DNA from: Daphnia carinata
Lineage: Eukaryota; Arthropoda; Branchiopoda; Diplostraca; Daphniidae
DNA length: 64,000 nt
Assembly (NCBI RefSeq): GCF_022539665.2
Contig: NC_081337.1
Span: forward strand, 1,170,239-1,234,238
Direction: 5' to 3'
Shown here: positions 52,625-63,747 of the stretch, piece by piece
Layout: each line of letters begins with the position of its first letter
Numbering within the stretch: position 1 is the stretch's first letter
Translations under genes and position numbers: made by a program
The notes under the pieces: generated by a model
Seen by the model: only the letters and a program-made list of their open reading frames with translations
The model's database searches: none
What the model was told of the DNA's origin: nothing

Positions 52625-53317
52625 GCGCATAATATTAAATATTTAATTAGCGAAATCAGTAACAACTATTAACTTTTGTCCAAAGTTACACAAACGCAGA
52701 GGAAGCAATGAAATGAAAAATCAAAGAGGAAATTAGAGTATTATGTTGTGCGTATTACGAATTTGCAATCATGTCGAAAATTCATAGAAATCCATCTATT
52801 ACTTATATAGCATTAATGAAGATATCTTATAGACGTTCCCATACCGGGAATTGAACCCGGGTCTCCTGGGTGAAAACCAGGAATCCTAACCACTCGGTAA
52901 TATGCGAATTCTATCTTATTGTGCCACAAAACTGCATAATTTAACATTTACGCGCTTTTTCCCCTAGAGGGCAATGAGGGGATCTACGGAAACGGTATTT
53001 GCCCACTTCCACTACGGTGCACCCAAACCCTAAAGACGAGGAAAACCCTCTCTCCACGTATTTACCTCTTACCCAGTAGATTGGCATGCCCTTTTAAATA
53101 TCTATTTCTCTTTTCTTGCATTGTAATGCCTTTTGATTATTTTTACTTATTTTAAAAGCACCAGCCCGAGACAAGTTTACTTTCAACTGGAAAACCCTTT
53201 TAAAAACTTACCACTAGACCAAATGGCATTAAGTAATTTATTGTTGCAACGATCTGCATAACTTAACATTAACCCGTTTAACAGTAATTAGCTACACTTA
53301 GCCCCCTTTTTGGAATA
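52625..53317 (+). repeat. Diverged copy of the array-1 unit (Gly-Glu spacer to mid unit)
   Basis: Aligns by eye with the array unit from just after tRNA-Gly to GGAATA (unit position ~759 of copy 1), with roughly 7 percent differences in the long spacer. The tRNA-Gly itself is missing; homology stops at 53317 where inserted sequence begins. Confidence 0.9.
52836..52907 (-). pseudogene. tRNA-Glu(TTC)-like, diverged copy
   Basis: The anticodon loop reads TTTTCAC, so the anticodon is TTC rather than the CTC of the array. The anticodon stem is intact. The 5' acceptor strand is TCGCATA against 3' TATGGGA, a G-G mismatch, and the D-arm has three clustered changes. Eight differences in 71 nt from the array gene. 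Probably a pseudogene. Confidence 0.8.
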
Positions 53318-53525
53318 TTATGTGTTTGAAATATTATTTTTACTTTTCAAGTGAAAATTTTATTAATTTTGATATTTTTCATCGTCTGTCATTTACATTT
53401 AGCACCCCCTAAATCCCCTCTTTAGTTTTTTCTCTCACAAATCCATTTCATTTTTTTCCATTTTCAATAGAAATAGTGAAAATAGCATTATAATTTCTCT
53501 TGTCAAGTTTTTTTTCTCTTCTGTT

Positions 53526-54909
53526 CAGGGCTGGAAGCGGTACTTTTATAAAGTAACGCACGGTAACGGTAGCGGTAAAATTTTCTTTTGCATAATACGA
53601 TCAAACTTCATGAAAATTGCTTCTGTATTGACGTGATTTTACTATAACGAACTGTTTGCCCTTAAACCAGTCATACTGCAGAGCCAATTTGCTTCATTCA
53701 GGTTTCCTTTGAGCCTTATCTTTTTCTTTCGAAGGAAACACTGATCGCACTTCTCACAGTATCGCTTTGTTTTGACTCCAAGACGAGTGCATAGCATGCA
53801 CAAGAAAAATTTAAATTTCGGTCTCGTAATGTAATTAAGACCTAAAATTCGTAGGTTGCCACTTTACGATAGTTTTGTTTGAGTTTCTTTTAATGTTGCT
53901 GCAGTTCCTTGTGTTTTCAGGAAAGAACTACTGCGTTTCACTTTGAAATTCGTTTCACTTGGTAATGTCAGTTTCTTTGCATAGAAAATTGAAATTTTCA
54001 AAATATTCTTTGTTATGTTTGATTGAAAGATGTTTTGTGATGTTGCCTCTTAAATTGTCTACTGCTGATAGTGCCTTTGGCTTTACTTTGCACTGTCCAA
54101 TAAGGCATTCATCATACGAAGTTCCCCTTCTCTTGCCTGGTCCAACTTATTTGATAAGCGTTTCAAGATAGAGAATGATACGTTTTTTGCCATCTAAAAT
54201 TGAACTTGGATTTATGATGTGAATTAATTTAATTTTTTCCCTTTTGTTTTTGAACGTGTAGAACTAGTTTTCGCCTCAGCAATGTTGGTGGATATGTCAA
54301 GAGATGGTTCAGAGACAATATCCATACTTGAATCAACTTCGGATATATAATTATCATTGGTCATCAAAAATTGATTAAACATAAGGCTAAAATAAACTAG
54401 ACCATCATAGCCTCTATCTCTCTTTAATAACTTGAAGTACACACAAAATAATAGCAACATTTCTTACAATATTCTATGGATGGCTGCAATACTTCAAAAT
54501 TTTAAATACTGCTGCAATAGCAGCCATAAAACATTCCTAGTACTAGCCTAGATAAACCTGCAAAAGTGAGAATGCAACTTGTGAAGGGTACCATAGAAGC
54601 ATTTGTCCGAAATTTAAACGTATTTGATTGATCGAGGTCCTTCAAACCCTGTGAACAACTAGGGAAATAGGAATAAAAAACGTTTTGAAATATTTACTTG
54701 AAATGCAGTCTGCTAAAAACAGGAAAAAATTAATAGTCATATCGCTAGATGGCGTAAAAGTACCGTTACCGATTTTTGGTATTTACTACTAGCGGTAACG
54801 GTAGCGGTAACCATTGGGAAAAAATATCGCGGTAGCGGTAGCGGTAGCGGTAATACCGCATTACCGCGGTACTATCGCGGTATTTTTTTATCGCGGTAAT
54901 CCAACCCTG
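53526..54909 (-). mobile_element. hAT DNA transposon, 1.38 kb, 8-bp target duplication
   Basis: The ends CAGGGCTGGA (left) and CAGGGTTGGA (right, minus strand) are inverted, and both flanks carry CTTCTGTT (53518-53525 and 54910-54917), the 8-bp duplication diagnostic of hAT. The terminal regions are rich in GCGGTAACGGTAGCGG-type repeats. Inside, minus-strand broken frames give a BED-like zinc finger (C..C, NITKHLSIKH near 54010-54100). No catalytic core, so nonautonomous. Confidence 0.9.
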
Positions 54910-55129
54910 CTTCTGTTACTACTCAGATTTTCTTGCACTTATAAAAAAATAATTCACTTTGCACAATTGTATTTTTTGTTATCCCTTACACATATTCCAA
55001 ACTTCTCCATTAAAATAGCACTTTATCTTTAATTATTACTCACCTTTTACCCTATTGTCATCTCCACATTTAATTATGTTTTCGATCAGAAAAATTGCAC
55101 AATATCATTCTACTCAAACCTGAACGAAA

Positions 55130-56304
55130 ATGGAAATAAAAAGGGAAAGGACGCTGTTTTTCAGCTTCATAGAAGTTGATTTTGTCCCACCAGAAATTGA
55201 AGTACACAGGTGGTTTAGGAAATTAGGCATTATTGATGAGCAGCTCACTGTCATAGACCTCCATTACCATACCAAAAATGTAGTAGCACAGTTTAAGTAC
55301 CAAAATCAATTTGAAAGTTTCTTTAAACGACACTTCCAAGAAATGCCTTTTGAGAAAAATGGGAAGATACATATCATTCCAATTTTCATGCCAGGAAGTA
55401 CATGGAAAAAATTCAAATTAAATACGTTCCGGGCGAAATGCATACAAATCTCTTCAAAAAGATTTTAGAACCTTATGGGAAAATTAAGAAAGTTGAGTAT
55501 GAAACGTCAGCGTTATCTTCTTAAGACAAAAAGAAAAAACTTACAATTGAAATGGTTGTAACGAAAAACATCCCTTCTTTCATTCCAATTATGGGCAACA
55601 GATTTGCTGTGTCTTACCCAAGGCAAATAAAAACCTGCACAAAATGGGATTCGAAAATTGCAAAGCCAGACAGTGCGAGCTTGGAAGAAAATCCTATAGT
55701 CAACCAGTGGGAAGTAGCCCTGCAATCACATTGGCAATTGACACTGAAAGAAATTGTAAATGAGGCTGAAACAGGAAATTTAAGTGAAACATCAGAATCA
55801 GAGGGTGAAGAAGAAGATCGACGTCAAAAGAAAAGAGAAAGGAAAGGATCAGCGGATTCAGATAAAATAAAAAAAGATGACCAATTAAAAAGATTCAAGA
55901 AGTGAACAAAACCTAACATTAATGCAGCAAGGGTTCATCATGGTAAACGGAAAAATGGGAATATGACACCAAATTCTCGACCACAAGAGGAGAAGGCGAA
56001 CTCCCCAACAGAAAACGAGATAAACAATGAATGGCCTGAAGTTCTAAATAAAGAATTATCACAGGCTGAAAATGGAGTTACTGAAATATTTCCTGACACA
56101 ATGAATTCTGAAAAGCAAAAACCCACAAAGTGGAATGACAAGAAGGATTTGATGGAGGAGGAAGAAAACCAAATTTTTTTGGAATGCTCCAAAGAAGACG
56201 CCATAGTTTGCAATAGTAAAAATAAATTTGACATACCTCCAGACGTTGAAATAGAAGAAAAAGAACCAATCAATCAAAATACATATTTTATGCCAATACT
56301 TTAA
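55130..56304 (+). pseudogene. Element F ORF1 (RRM-like plus broken CCHC knuckle)
   Basis: The first frame (55130-55468) shows an alternating beta/alpha pattern and a FFKRHFQEMPF segment compatible with an RRM-like RNA-binding fold. After a frame change, 55552-55905 spans a degraded zinc knuckle: the neighbouring frame reads CTKMGFENCKARQC, so an indel sits inside it. An acidic and charged tail continues past a TGA in the same frame (55963-56304). Nucleic-acid-binding ORF1 proteins with knuckles are usual in this LINE group. Confidence 0.6.
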
Positions 56305-56330
56305 GTTTTTTAATTCGTGGTTAATTTAAT

Positions 56331-59300
56331 ATGGTAAAAATTATAACGCTTAATATAAATGGGATTAAAGATAAAAGCAAACAAGAATTTTTAAATAAAT
56401 TCTTATACCAGTATAACCCAGATTTCTTATCCTTACAAGAAACAAACATTAACCATTTTAATAACTTCACAAGGATTACCTAGCAATAATTAATAACAAT
56501 ATTGAAAACCAAAGATCTGGGACAATAATAATATACAAAAAAGAAATAAATATAATTAAAATGGGAAAAGAAGAATCAGAAAGATTAATTAGAGCACATT
56601 TTAAAAATATGACCATTGTTAATATTTATGCCCCAACACAAAATGAAGCAGCAGCAAACAGACACTTGTTCTTTCTCCACGTCTTACCAAAATATTTAAA
56701 AGCAGAAGACGACAATACAATTATATTAGGAGATTTTAACTGCATAATAGATGCAAGAGATAGGGAAGGAACTAAGAAGAAAATTAACCTCCAGCTAAAA
56801 AAATTTGATTGACAGATTAAAATATACTGATGCTTTTAGAACACTTAACCCAGATATAAGCTCATATACTTTTATCAGTCCGAATGGGAAATCCAGGATA
56901 GATAGAATTTATATCTCTGTAAAACACTCAGGCAATATTAAAAATTGCACCAATATTAATTTCCCATTCAGCGACCATGCAGCGTTACTGTTAGAACTAG
57001 AGGGGCCTGTTTGTAGGCTAGTAAAAACAAACAAACCATGGAAACTCAATACCGGTGTCCTTGATAACCCAGATTTTGAAGAAGAATTAGAAAGTTTTAT
57101 CTTATCTGCCAAAAAAAAATTGGAAGAATATAATTCTATAATATATTGTTGGGAGTGTGAAATTAAAGGGAATTTAAAAAAAACTATGTAAAAAACATTG
57201 CAAGATGAAATCTAGAGAAATAAATGCAATGGGAAAATTTTACAACACATGCCTGGATCAATCCAAGGAAGAAATAGAAAAAGGAAAGAAAAACATGGAT
57301 GAATACTATTTTTTTAAATATGAACTAAAAAGTATTCATAAGGCAGAGGAAGAAGGAAAGCAAATTCGGGGAAAATTGTAATACTCGATAAATAACGAAC
57401 TATTCACAGTAGCGAATTTAATTAAAGAGAAAGTCAATGTCAATTTTACGAAAAATTATACACACTTAGAACCCATACTCAAGAACAAAGAGAAATAATT
57501 TTAGAAAATATCAACTCAGTCTTAAGTAAAGAAATAAACCAAGAACTTGTAAAGGACATTTCAGAAGAAGAAGTTTTTAATGCAATTAACTCACTCCAGG
57601 AAAAAAAAGTCTCCTGGTATCGATGGATTACCCATCGAATTTCATGAAAAGATATGGCCACTTTTAAAGCAGGAAATAACAAACACGTATAGATTTATTT
57701 TAAACTCGCAAAATCTTAGTAAAACCCAGTCCACCGGAATCATAACCCTTTTACGCAAGGGAGGTAGCAAAAAGATACTTCGAAACTATAGACCGATTAG
57801 TCTTTCATGTTCTGACTACAAAATCCTAGCCAAAATTTTAACCATCAGACTAAAAAATATTTTACCCAATATTATGAGAATGAGTATTATATAAGTGAAG
57901 AACAAACAGGTGGAATACAAAATAGAGATATAACCCAGAACTTAATAGCTTACAGAAACGTAATTGAACATTTCTCAACACAAGAAGAATATGAGAACAA
58001 ACGAGTGAACGAATTTTATTGGGGAAACAAAACCAGAGGAATAGCAATAGTAAGTCTTGATTTTGAAAAAGCTTATGATATGGTTGATAGGATGTTTTTA
58101 TACGAAGTCTTTGATAAACTGGGTTTAGATAAAAAATTTATCAATTATATAAAAATTTTATATGAAAATGACGGACGGAAAATGATGGTAAAAGTTTTTA
58201 AAATAATGCCTTTGGAAGAGACATCTATTTAAAAAAGAGGGGTAAGGCAAGGGTGCCCATTAGCGCTGTACTTGTACATAATTTTTATTGAACCTTTTTT
58301 TACACTAATAAAAAATCGAATCCAACCTATTACAATATTCCAAACAAATTATCACATCAGTGCCTTTGTAGACGACGTTTCAATTTTTATTGCAAATACG
58401 CAAGACATCCTAGAACTCGAACGCTGTATTGATTTACTTGAACATGCAACAAACTCAAAAGTAAATAGAGCAAAATCACAACTGTTCAAATTTGAGAGAT
58501 GGAGAGAAGAACGTCAATGTCCAGCCACTTGGATAAAATCAGCAGTATCTATAAAAGCGCTCGGAATTCATTGGCATGAAAATACTTTTAAAACCATTGA
58601 CCAGAATTGCATTAGCATAATTAACAAAATACAACAAAGCGTTCAAAACCCTTTTAACAGATTACTTACGATCCAACAAAAAGTAATTTTTTTCAACAAT
58701 TTTATTATTCCAAAATTCTCACATGTAGCAAAAATTTTATCTTTACCAGAAAAATATACAGATAGAGTTCAGCAATTAGGACACAATTTAATATGGCGAC
58801 ATCAACTAGAAAAAATAGCAAAAACTCAGCTTTATGTGCCGAAACAAGAAGGAGGATTAAATCTTATCAGTGCTCAAGTGACGTGTAACTCCTTATTTTA
58901 AAAAAATCATTTTGTATAATCTGTCAGAAACAATTAGTATCGAAGATGGTAAAGTTTTAAAGTATTGGATTGGGCTAAGGTTAAGGATAATTTTCCCGGT
59001 GAATCCAGGCCCGAATTCTGAAATAACTCCATCACTTTTATTGCAATCTATAGAATCTATAAAACATTTAAAAGGGAAGATAAAGTTAATAAAGGATATT
59101 ACAACCAAAGAAATTTATAATAGTCAAATATCTAAAGAACAATAAACTCGTAAGATTATTTTAAAATTTCCAAATACTGACTTCAAACCTAGTTTTAGAG
59201 CCATAACAAAACCATTTTTATCCCCGCAGCTAAAGGAACACATGTTTTTACAAATACATAACGTTTTACCAACAAAAGACAGATTAATAAAATGTAAACA

Positions 59301-59622
59301 AGATATAAACCCAAAATTCGACCAGTGTGATGAGCCAGAAAATATAAATCACTTATACAATTGTAATATAACAATACCTGTATTGAAAATAATTACCAGA
59401 AGAATTTCCAAACTTTACCAGAATACCTTTTCTCCCACGACAAAACAACTTTATTTATTTGATTTTCCTGCTAAACCTAAAAAATGTCAAAATCTAGCTA
59501 TGTTTTTAGCTGCAAATCTTAGTCTAATAGAAGTGAAAAAAAGGAAGAAACCAAATTTTATTCATAATTTTATCAATTCATTAAAGAAATCAAAAAATGA
59601 AATAAGAAAACATCCTAATTAA
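56331..59622 (+). pseudogene. Element F ORF2: APE endonuclease and reverse transcriptase
   Basis: The endonuclease starts MVKIITLNINGI, with FLSLQETN, then IILGDFNCI and a C-terminal FSDHAALLLE. RT pieces: SPGIDGLPIEF, LRNYRPISLSCSDYKILAKIL, IVSLDFEKAYDMVDR, RQGCPLALYLY and AFVDDV (catalytic pair intact). The C-terminus has CDEPENINHLYNC (near 59325-59363), a zinc-knuckle-like end. At least six frame changes and several stops. Motif spelling is closest to the L1/Tx1 group. Confidence 0.85.
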
Positions 59623-59669
59623 GAAAAATGGTTTGAAGAGTAAACAATAATATTTATAAGAAATTAATT

Positions 59670-59811
59670 TAGGAAGTGTCCCCTAGTGAAAAATGGAATC
59701 GTTTATAATTAAAACAAACTAAACTTAGGTAGTACAACCTTGTGAAAAACGGAATAGCTTATAATTAAAACAAACCAGATTTAAATAATGCCACCTAGCG
59801 GGGAAAAAAAC
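59670..59811 (+). repeat. Element F 3' UTR tandem repeat, period 56 bp
   Basis: Units start at 59670, 59726 and 59782 (third partial). Each has TAGGNAGTNCNNCCTNGTGAAAAA, then TATAATTAAAACAAAC. Confidence 0.85.
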
Positions 59812-59924
59812 AAAAAAGAGGTTAAGCTACGTTGGGTTCCGTTAGTCACTAGATGGTTTACCGCTTGGGAATACGATATGCTGTTGGCATCAAACTTTTA
59901 ACTTCTCCGAGACAAGCATAAGAT

Positions 59925-59969
59925 TTCTGGTCTTCAATGAAGGCGTGTGTTCAAATCGCACTTCTGGCA
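59925..59969 (+). pseudogene. tRNA-Leu(CAA) 3' exon remnant
   Basis: Matches the array Leu 3' exon (TTCTGGTCTTCAATGAAGGCGTG...), with several changes in the T-arm and acceptor (TTCTGGCA). Weak intron-like similarity lies before it (59890-59924) but no 5' exon. The spacer 59970-60034 also matches the array. Confidence 0.85.
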
Positions 59970-60034
59970 AATTTTTTTCTTGGGCGAAGTCCTTGTGAAT
60001 GGATTTATTATTCAAATCTGTTGAGTAGTACAAC

Positions 60035-60106
60035 GCGAAGGCAGTATAGTGGTTAGCATGGCTGCCTTCCAAGCAGTCGACCCGAGTTCGATTCTCGGCC
60101 ATCGCA
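60035..60106 (+). tRNA. tRNA-Gly-TCC: tRNA-Gly(TCC), dispersed copy
   Basis: Full length with intact anticodon and T-arms. Changes: the acceptor reads GCGAAGG, giving an A-A mismatch with CCATCGC, and CA replaces TG between acceptor and D-arm. It could be marginally functional. Confidence 0.82.
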
Positions 60107-60193
60107 GAATATTAAACATTTGGTTGGTGAATTTCTCTAAGGCGATGTGATTATGAAATGGATTTGTGATACAAAACTTTTGATCAATATCAG

Positions 60194-60212
60194 GCGATGG
60201 TGGTAAAGTGGT
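60194..60212 (+). pseudogene. tRNA-Gly 5' fragment cut in the D-loop by element G
   Basis: The first 19 nt of tRNA-Gly (one change, gtaAagtgg) preceded by a degraded array-type spacer (60115-60193). The match stops in the D-loop exactly where the 3' end of element G begins. Confidence 0.8.
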
Positions 60213-60465
60213 AATGACTTATTTTTGTTTTCCTTCCTAGAACAACCGTATATAGCACATGTAACATAAGAAGGGCAAAGACTGCCATAAAGAATATTGC
60301 ACATAAAACAGATATACAAGTAGATGATAGGATTACATACATGAAAACGCTATAAAATGTAAAATATAAGATGTAAAATAGAATACAATACAGTTCAGTG
60401 TACAGTTTTCAATAATATTTACAGAGCGTTAAACGGAGATAGCGTGTTATATTTCTGTGTCGGGA

Positions 60466-61726
60466 TCAATTGTGTTAGCCAGGTGTTCCTTTACCATCTC
60501 CATGGATCCTTTAATCGCCGCCAATCTGGATTTTCTCCTGAATGACGATCAGCTGCGTTGGTCAATACCTCGAAGAGATCGGATGTCGTCGTTGGCTTTC
60601 CGATTGTATGCTGCTTCGAGATTTTCAGTTAGGTCGTAGGAAACCACGACGTCAATCATCAGACGAGAACCTGAAACTTGAGGACATGAAAACCGTTCTC
60701 TGAGCTTTCACCGCAGTGGCAACCGGACTTGTGGGAAGACGACAAGGCGTACCCACGTAGAAGTAGAAGGTCAAGCCTTGCTCGATGGAGGTATCTCCAG
60801 TCGTCATGTAGTAGATTAGTCCTGCAGGAGGTGAGGCGGGCAATGTCTTTGGATGTTGTGTCCATTGCCAAGGCTTGAGCAACTCTTCCTTGATGTTTTC
60901 CACATGTAAATTTCCGGGTGTGGCGTTTTCGTACCACCTGTCGAAGTCCACGAACTGCCTTTGCAGGGAGCACAAAGACGTCGTCGGCGATAATTCTAAA
61001 GGTTCCGTCGCCGGATACATCTATCTGTGCTCTTAGGCGTTTGGCAGCGCCACGAGCGAGGGTCCACAGGTTGGTACCAGCCGGTTTATAGCGAAGTCTG
61101 TAGAGACCGTCCTCCGTAGACCCGGAAAGGTATTCCCCAATCAGGATAGTTGCTGGGGCTTCCTCTCTAAACCCTTGCAGAATGGTATCCTTAAGCTGTT
61201 CCGTGAAGATGTCCTTCACCAACTGGTCCTTGCTAGTGAGCAGGTAAAGAGCTCTTGCGAGGGTCCAGATGTCAACATCATCAGTAAGACTGAAAGTACC
61301 GAGGTCACCTATTCGCCGATCAGCGTAGAAAAACGGTGTCGTGGCAGTGTTCGGAACCATGGAAATGTGTCCAAGAAACTTGCTGCAGTCGGTGTCGAGG
61401 GAGGTGAGAGCATCCTTTAGGACTCTTTCACACGCTAAATGATGAGACAGCGATGGAACAAGATGACTCCGATATACCTCAAGTTTCTGCCATGGTGCTA
61501 GTAGTGATGTAGCGATCTTGTCGAGATTACTGGTGAGCTGATTTGGAGGGTAGTTCCAAAGTTTAGCACCGACTGTAGTGCCGAAATAGACCTCTTGATC
61601 CTCTTGACCCAAAGATATAATTGGTCTCCCCTCAACAAAAAGGTCTACTTGAAAAGCTTTCTCACTGTTGAAGTTGAGACTGTGTTGAAAACAAAGTTGA
61701 GATGCACTATTCAAACATGCATTCAT
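60466..61726 (-). pseudogene. Element G linker, CCHC and endonuclease region
   Basis: The 355-codon frame 61726-60659 holds the post-RT region (VEGRPIISLGQEDQEVYFGTTVG) and ends near a CHCG...H segment. After a frame change the minus strand gives LMIDVVVSYDLTENLEAAYNRKA, like the core of R2-type restriction-like endonucleases. The upstream PD motif was not found. Stops at about 60545. Confidence 0.7.
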
Positions 61727-61985
61727 TACATTATTATTTAGAGCTCATGAATTAATACATTATATTTAATGTCATTATATATTACCCACGCTATAACTTA
61801 CCACTTGCTGCAAAGATTATATAAAGAGAAGTGAGTGATGAGAAGCTCTTTACAATTGACTCAAGCAGACGACATAAAAGATACCGAGGCTAAACAGCGC
61901 CCCGTTGCTAATGCGCAATATTGGTAAAATAAAATAAGAAGATAAAATAATGGTTTGTCATATTTATTTAATATCAACAGACTGG
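61727..61985. mobile_element. ~255-bp AT-rich insertion in element G RT
   Basis: Interrupts the RT between KCASLLI and the VEGRPI region. AT-rich with no coding potential; a MITE or SINE is possible. Termini and target duplication are not clear. Confidence 0.45.
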
Positions 61986-62845
61986 CACACTTTTCGGCAT
62001 TGAACTTAAGCCCCAGCATTTTAGCTACCCGTGATAAGTGGTGAAGTGTCTCTTGAAGTGCTTGGGCTGTATTGGACACTACCGCTAAATCATCGGCGTA
62101 GGCTGTAGCCTTGACAATTTTTCCGAAGACTTCGATTACAGGGTTCCTCTCCGACAGAGCTGCTCTAATCAGCTGTTCGGCGGCAAGGTTGAAGGCGGTG
62201 CTGCTGAGAGAATCACTTTACCGAACTCCCGCTGAAGGTGATATAGATATAGACTCCTTTCCGACAACGAAGTTCATGATGTTTCCAGAGTATATATAGG
62301 AAAGCATGCGTTTCAGATCATTCGGCAGTGGAAGGGAGAGAAACCACTCAAACAGTACCTCATGTGGAACTAAACCAAACGCATTGCACAAATCCAGCCA
62401 AGCCATGGACGTGCACTGGCGCTTGCGCTTGGACATTGTTTCTTCCACGGCAGTCTGAAGAAGCTGTGTGTGTTCTTAGATGCCATGAACGCCTAGTAGA
62501 AATCCTTTTTGCGCCCGGGATAACCAGCCTAACTCTACTGCGATGGTGGTAATTCCATGGCTAAGGATGCCAGAGTAGATCATGTAGAGTGTAGACAGAA
62601 AGGAGATTGGCCTGAAATTAGAAGTCACTGGGGTCGCCTTTTTTGAAAATGGGAACCGTTCGAGATTTCCGCCAAGCACTTGGAATCCCAAACTGCCACA
62701 CCTTTTCATAGATAACTTCGAGTAGATGGCCTTGAGGATCGAGGGCTCTTATGTGACGATACTCGATACCGTCAGCTCCCGGGGCAGAATTGGTAGCGCG
62801 CCACAGTTTTTGTTCAATTTCCTCCCTGGATGGTGGCCGATTCAA
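61986..62845 (-). pseudogene. Element G reverse transcriptase core
   Basis: Frames in order: SAPGADGIEYRHIRALDP and WRKSRTVPIFKKGD; SNFRPISFLSTLYMIYSGIL; TSMAWLDLCNAFGLVPHE; and ATAYADDLAVVSNTAQAL with GLKFNAEKCASL. The catalytic AYADD is intact. At least three frame changes. Confidence 0.85.
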
Positions 62846-62850
62846 AAAAC

Positions 62851-63747
62851 TTAACTGATCTTCTGTCGGGCTTGACCAGTTGCAGGCGTCGAAGAGTCGT
62901 CTAGCCCTAGTGCATTCTTCTGCCGGCAGATGAGGACGGACGTATGTACGTTGAAGGTGTCGGTCCGCAGCCTCAGTGGTGCCAGTAGAGAGGGAAAACT
63001 TTTCGCCAAGTACCTGCCTAACGGCTCTCCTTGGATAGATGTTGAAGAGCCTTTGAATACGGCTTGCCTCTTCGGGTGTTGACTTTTTCCTTTGACGATC
63101 AATTGACGATCAATAATCCCGCACTTCGAGCATCTCCAAAACTTCTCAAGTCGAAGTGAATGTTTTGTCTCCAGATGGCGCGTCATCGAGTGCATGGTGT
63201 TGCAGTAGCTTGCAAGTGTTACCCAACCACACCTAGGGCACTGAGACGGCACCCCAGGGTAGAACAGGATGAGTTTGTCACCAAATATTTCCGGAATAGG
63301 AAACACTCTGCGAGTAGAACTTCGCCTATCGGAAGACATAGAAAACGCGCCCACTGACCTGAGAGTCAGATCAAGGGAGAACGATGTTGAATTGGCTTCC
63401 CCAGAGCATTTTCTTCCGTGTCTCCCGGCAGTAATGAAATTGTTAAATTCCAGGCGACATTTGGTGCAGAAGAAAACCGGAGTAAGAGCACCTTTCCCAG
63501 GATGCTGAATCTTGAGGTGGTCGAAAAGGTTTTTCTTTCGGTCTTCTCCTGTCCATGGCCCGCTCCCCCTTTTTCCTTTGCAAGAGTGATTTCCACACCG
63601 AATGGATGGAGGGAGAGGTAAAGGAACCCTGACTATGTCTTGTGTTCGTGTTATTGGTATAGGTGTGTGTTTTACAGGGGTTGTCATGCAGTTATTACAG
63701 AATCGGGGAATTAAACAATACATGTAGATGGTGTAGTAATCAATCAT
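62851..63747 (-). CDS. Element G N-terminal zinc-finger region
   Basis: 298 codons. Finger-like clusters: Cys51/Cys56 with His77/His82, Cys94/Cys97 with His110/Cys114, Cys170/Cys173 with His191/His196, and a further CSKCG at ~206-210. In R2-type elements such fingers bind the DNA target, so this region would decide site specificity. The frame ends just before the RT frames, so the ORF was probably continuous once. Confidence 0.78.
   Translation of the reverse strand: MIDYYTIYMYCLIPRFCNNCMTTPVKHTPIPITRTQDIVRVPLPLPPSIRCGNHSCKGKRGSGPWTGEDRKKNLFDHLKIQHPGKGALTPVFFCTKCRLEFNNFITAGRHGRKCSGEANSTSFSLDLTLRSVGAFSMSSDRRSSTRRVFPIPEIFGDKLILFYPGVPSQCPRCGWVTLASYCNTMHSMTRHLETKHSLRLEKFWRCSKCGIIDRQLIVKGKSQHPKRQAVFKGSSTSIQGEPLGRYLAKSFPSLLAPLRLRTDTFNVHTSVLICRQKNALGLDDSSTPATGQARQKIS

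Larger units (their letters stand above)
53319..59870 (+). mobile_element. Element F: AT-rich L1/Tx1-like LINE, decayed, hAT nested in its 5' region
   Basis: The plus strand holds ORF1 (55130-56304), ORF2 with apurinic endonuclease and RT (56331-59622) and a 3' UTR with 56-bp repeats. 53319-55129, apart from the hAT insertion, may be its 5' UTR. It is strikingly AT-rich next to its neighbours. It lies between the two halves of a diverged tRNA unit. GGAATA at both edges (53312-53317 and 59868-59873) is a weak target-duplication candidate. Frameshifts throughout. Confidence 0.78.
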
